Shown here: in pieces, positions 62,521-64,000 of the stretch
Position numbering within the stretch: the first letter of the stretch is position 1
How the letters are laid out: each line of letters starts with the position of its first letter
Source of the DNA: Luteitalea pratensis
GTDB lineage: Bacteria > Acidobacteriota > Vicinamibacteria > Vicinamibacterales > Vicinamibacteraceae
Length of the DNA stretch: 64,000 bases
Reading direction: 5' to 3'
Assembly: GCF_001618865.1 (NCBI RefSeq)
Contig: NZ_CP015136.1
Location: 6,731,001-6,795,000 of the forward strand
Translations under genes and position numbers: made by a program
Notes under the pieces: model-generated
The model's input: the letters and a program-made list of their open reading frames with translations, nothing else
The model's database searches: none
Told to the model about the DNA's origin: nothing

Positions 62521-62700
62521 TTGGTCAGACCAAAGGCCAGGGACGCAAGGCCGCCTCAATCAGGCGCCGTCAAACGGCGCGGAGCGCGACGAGTGGGTCC
62601 CGGTCGCGCCCCGTTGATTCTTCGCCGGGAGGGCCGACAACCGGCGCCTTGGGCGCCGGATCCTCTTGGCGGAGGCGGCCGGGGACTGCACGCTGCGGAT

Positions 62701-63057
62701 CTAGAGGTTGGCGCTCTGCTGTTCGGCGATGTTGCCGATGACGGGCAGTTTCCACCATTCGCCCTTGAACGCTTTCAGGAGGGCGATCAGCCAGACGACG
62801 AACATGGCGATGGCGACGAGCGGCCACAGCAGCAACGTGGCCCATCCGAGGACGGGGATCATGCCGATGATCCCGAGGACGAACCAGGTGGCCATCCACG
62901 CGACCAGCAGGCCGAGGGATTGCACGGCATGGAACTTGACGAGCCTGCTGCTCTTCTCGATCACCAGGAACACGATCGCGACGATCGGGATGTAGGTGAG
63001 GGCGGCGGCGATGTTGGCGTCAAGGCCCGTGGACGACTTCTCGGCAACCGTGTTCAT
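62701..63057 (-). CDS. DUF4870 (Tic20-like) membrane protein
   Basis: A 118-residue protein with three hydrophobic spans: ALTYIPIVAIVFLVIE, LLVAWMATWFVLGIIGMIP and LLLWPLVAIAMFVVWLIALLKAF. LVKFHAVQSLGL is the family's usual loop. Function unknown; small stress-associated membrane proteins belong here. Confidence 0.85.
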   Translation of the reverse strand: MNTVAEKSSTGLDANIAAALTYIPIVAIVFLVIEKSSRLVKFHAVQSLGLLVAWMATWFVLGIIGMIPVLGWATLLLWPLVAIAMFVVWLIALLKAFKGEWWKLPVIGNIAEQQSANL

Positions 63058-63130
63058 GCGTGCTGCGCTCCTTCTTCACATCAACGCGTGGGCGGGAGAC
63101 GACGAACGGCGAACCCGCAAGGACGCGGCA

Positions 63131-63529
63131 TCATACTCCCGAACGGTCGGGTTGCGGCCGCTCGAACATCCGCTTGCCTGCTTCCTGCAGCAGCACCCAG
63201 AAGGCGTAGGCCGACAACGCCGTGCCAAACGGAATCACGAAGACATTGACGATGGCGAGAATCAGTGCGGCGGGCCGCGCCCAGGGCTGGTGCTGCGGCA
63301 GCGCCCACCCGACGCCGAGGAGCACGCCACCCCACACGAGCGCGATGGCCGCGCAGGCAAAGAAGATGGCCGCCGCGAGGCTGGCCGCGACCTCCGGGCC
63401 GGAGCGCATGGTCAGGCTGACCGCGCCGATGCCGAGCAGCACGAGCGAGATCGCAGCAAGGGACGCGAGCCACCCGGCGACCACATAGAGGCGGCCGAGC
63501 AACTGGACGTGCAGCAGGATGCGCGTCAC
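63131..63529 (-). CDS. Multi-span membrane protein, unknown
   Basis: A 132-residue protein with about three or four hydrophobic spans from residue 6 to 118, ending in KRMFERPQPDRSGV. GTG 63529 overlaps the zinc-finger gene stop by 4 bp (GTGA). No domain recognised; it probably works with its upstream neighbour. Confidence 0.6.
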   Translation of the reverse strand: MTRILLHVQLLGRLYVVAGWLASLAAISLVLLGIGAVSLTMRSGPEVAASLAAAIFFACAAIALVWGGVLLGVGWALPQHQPWARPAALILAIVNVFVIPFGTALSAYAFWVLLQEAGKRMFERPQPDRSGV

Positions 63530-64000
63530 CGGACGGCGAGTCGCACGTCGAGGCGCACCAGCGGACCGTACGGCAGCGCCAGCCGGTAGCGCAGGGTCGT
63601 GCCATTCACGGTGTTGGCCGGCACGCGCACGACCAGGTAGCGCGTCGCGATCGCAGTGCCCACGCCCTCGCACGCGGCACAGGGCTCGTCCCACGCCTCA
63701 CCGCGTCCCCCGCAGGCATCGCACAGCGCCGGCACGTGCACGCACAGTGGCACGCGTTTGCTGCGACGGGCTTCGAGCGGCGTGAGCGTGACGTCCACGA
63801 GCAGGCGGACCGCGGGCCCATCCGCTTCGGCGAAATCGCGCCTGGCGTGGTCGATGGCCTGCTGGCCCGAGGGAAAGTCGAGTGCGACCTCGTCGCGCAA
63901 CGCCCCGTCCACCGGCCGCTCCGGCTCCAGCGCCCGCACCAGGTGGAGGCCCTGAGGCGGCGTGCGTGGCGCCGATGCCGGCATCGCGTGCGCAACGACG
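63526..64000 (-). CDS. DnaJ-like zinc-finger protein (5' end may be outside window)
   Basis: The frame runs to the window edge; an ATG at 63984 would give 152 residues. One cysteine repeat CDACGGRGEAWDEPCAACEGVG, seen as CDACGGRG and CAACEGVG, resembles half of a DnaJ central zinc finger, and the beta strands around it (RLLVDVTLTPLEA, VRVPANTVNGTTLRYR) match a DnaJ C-terminal substrate domain. The J-domain is not in view. Could be a truncated or specialised co-chaperone. Confidence 0.6.
   Translation of the reverse strand, partial: VVAHAMPASAPRTPPQGLHLVRALEPERPVDGALRDEVALDFPSGQQAIDHARRDFAEADGPAVRLLVDVTLTPLEARRSKRVPLCVHVPALCDACGGRGEAWDEPCAACEGVGTAIATRYLVVRVPANTVNGTTLRYRLALPYGPLVRLDVRLAVR

Noticed and set aside
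1-64000. tRNA, rRNA or other structured RNA genes
   Set aside because: No cloverleaf or rRNA-like segment was recognised by eye; a covariance search was not possible.

Overview
The window is chromosomal DNA of a GC-rich, Gram-negative-type bacterium. Most genes sit in short overlapping runs (ATGA or TGATG junctions) and many start with GTG or TTG. The mix of secreted sulfatase, DUF1080 and PVC-type heme-dehydrogenase proteins, Tat-exported sugar isomerases and Gfo/Idh proteins, an SBBP-repeat protein, a DUF6933 protein and DUF2891 suggests an Acidobacteriota member, perhaps of the Vicinamibacteria. That placement is inferred from gene content only; no rRNA or tRNA gene was seen.

Layout. 1-3.6 kb: end of a sugar isomerase/epimerase, a sulfatase, then a toxin block in which a free-standing RNase A-like toxin with its CdiI-type immunity gene is divergent from a vapBC pair. 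3.8-12.9 kb: housekeeping and stress genes (hydroxyacid dehydrogenase, MltB-like transglycosylase, peroxiredoxin, homocysteine methyltransferase, a DUF6933-GNAT-GNAT operon, MOSC, VOC, esterase). 13-15.2 kb: an IS630 element that split a Tat-exported amidase gene, now a pseudogene. 15.4-23.9 kb: DUF2891, then a rightward run of sugar isomerase, PVC heme dehydrogenase, Zn alcohol dehydrogenase, esterase and Gfo/Idh oxidoreductase. 24-32 kb: PAP2 protein, a very long SBBP/DUF11 secreted protein broken by one frameshift, an orphan AAA ATPase, a threonine-aldolase-like enzyme. 32-36 kb: a molybdenum hydroxylase (IorAB type) with its own cytochrome c. 36.6-44.9 kb: RluD, a large permease, ilvE-phzF, NamZ-like DUF1343, DUF1080, a zinc protease and a small secreted protein. 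45.1-52.6 kb: an asd-lysC-dapB-dapA-dapD-dapE-LOG-zinc ribbon unit for the aspartate/diaminopimelate pathway, preceded by what looks like a threonine/isoleucine leader-peptide attenuator. 52.6-64 kb: SRPBCC protein, pyruvate kinase, AhpD-like protein, amidase, alpha/beta hydrolase, a paired M16 peptidase operon with a DUF3347 protein, Mrp/ApbC, small membrane proteins and a DnaJ-type zinc-finger protein that runs off the window.

Two features cut across the whole window. Many intergenic gaps carry short tandem arrays of 7-9 bp units from a few recurring families (TGAGACC, GAACGCC, GGGTACC, GGTTCCC, GCCTGAT, ATGCCGGGA, GGACGGA and others), and some of these arrays reach into gene ends. A second, palindromic family forms strong paired hairpins between genes. 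The best candidates for something not yet described are the attenuator, the free-standing toxin/immunity pair sharing a control palindrome with vapBC, and the heptamer array families.
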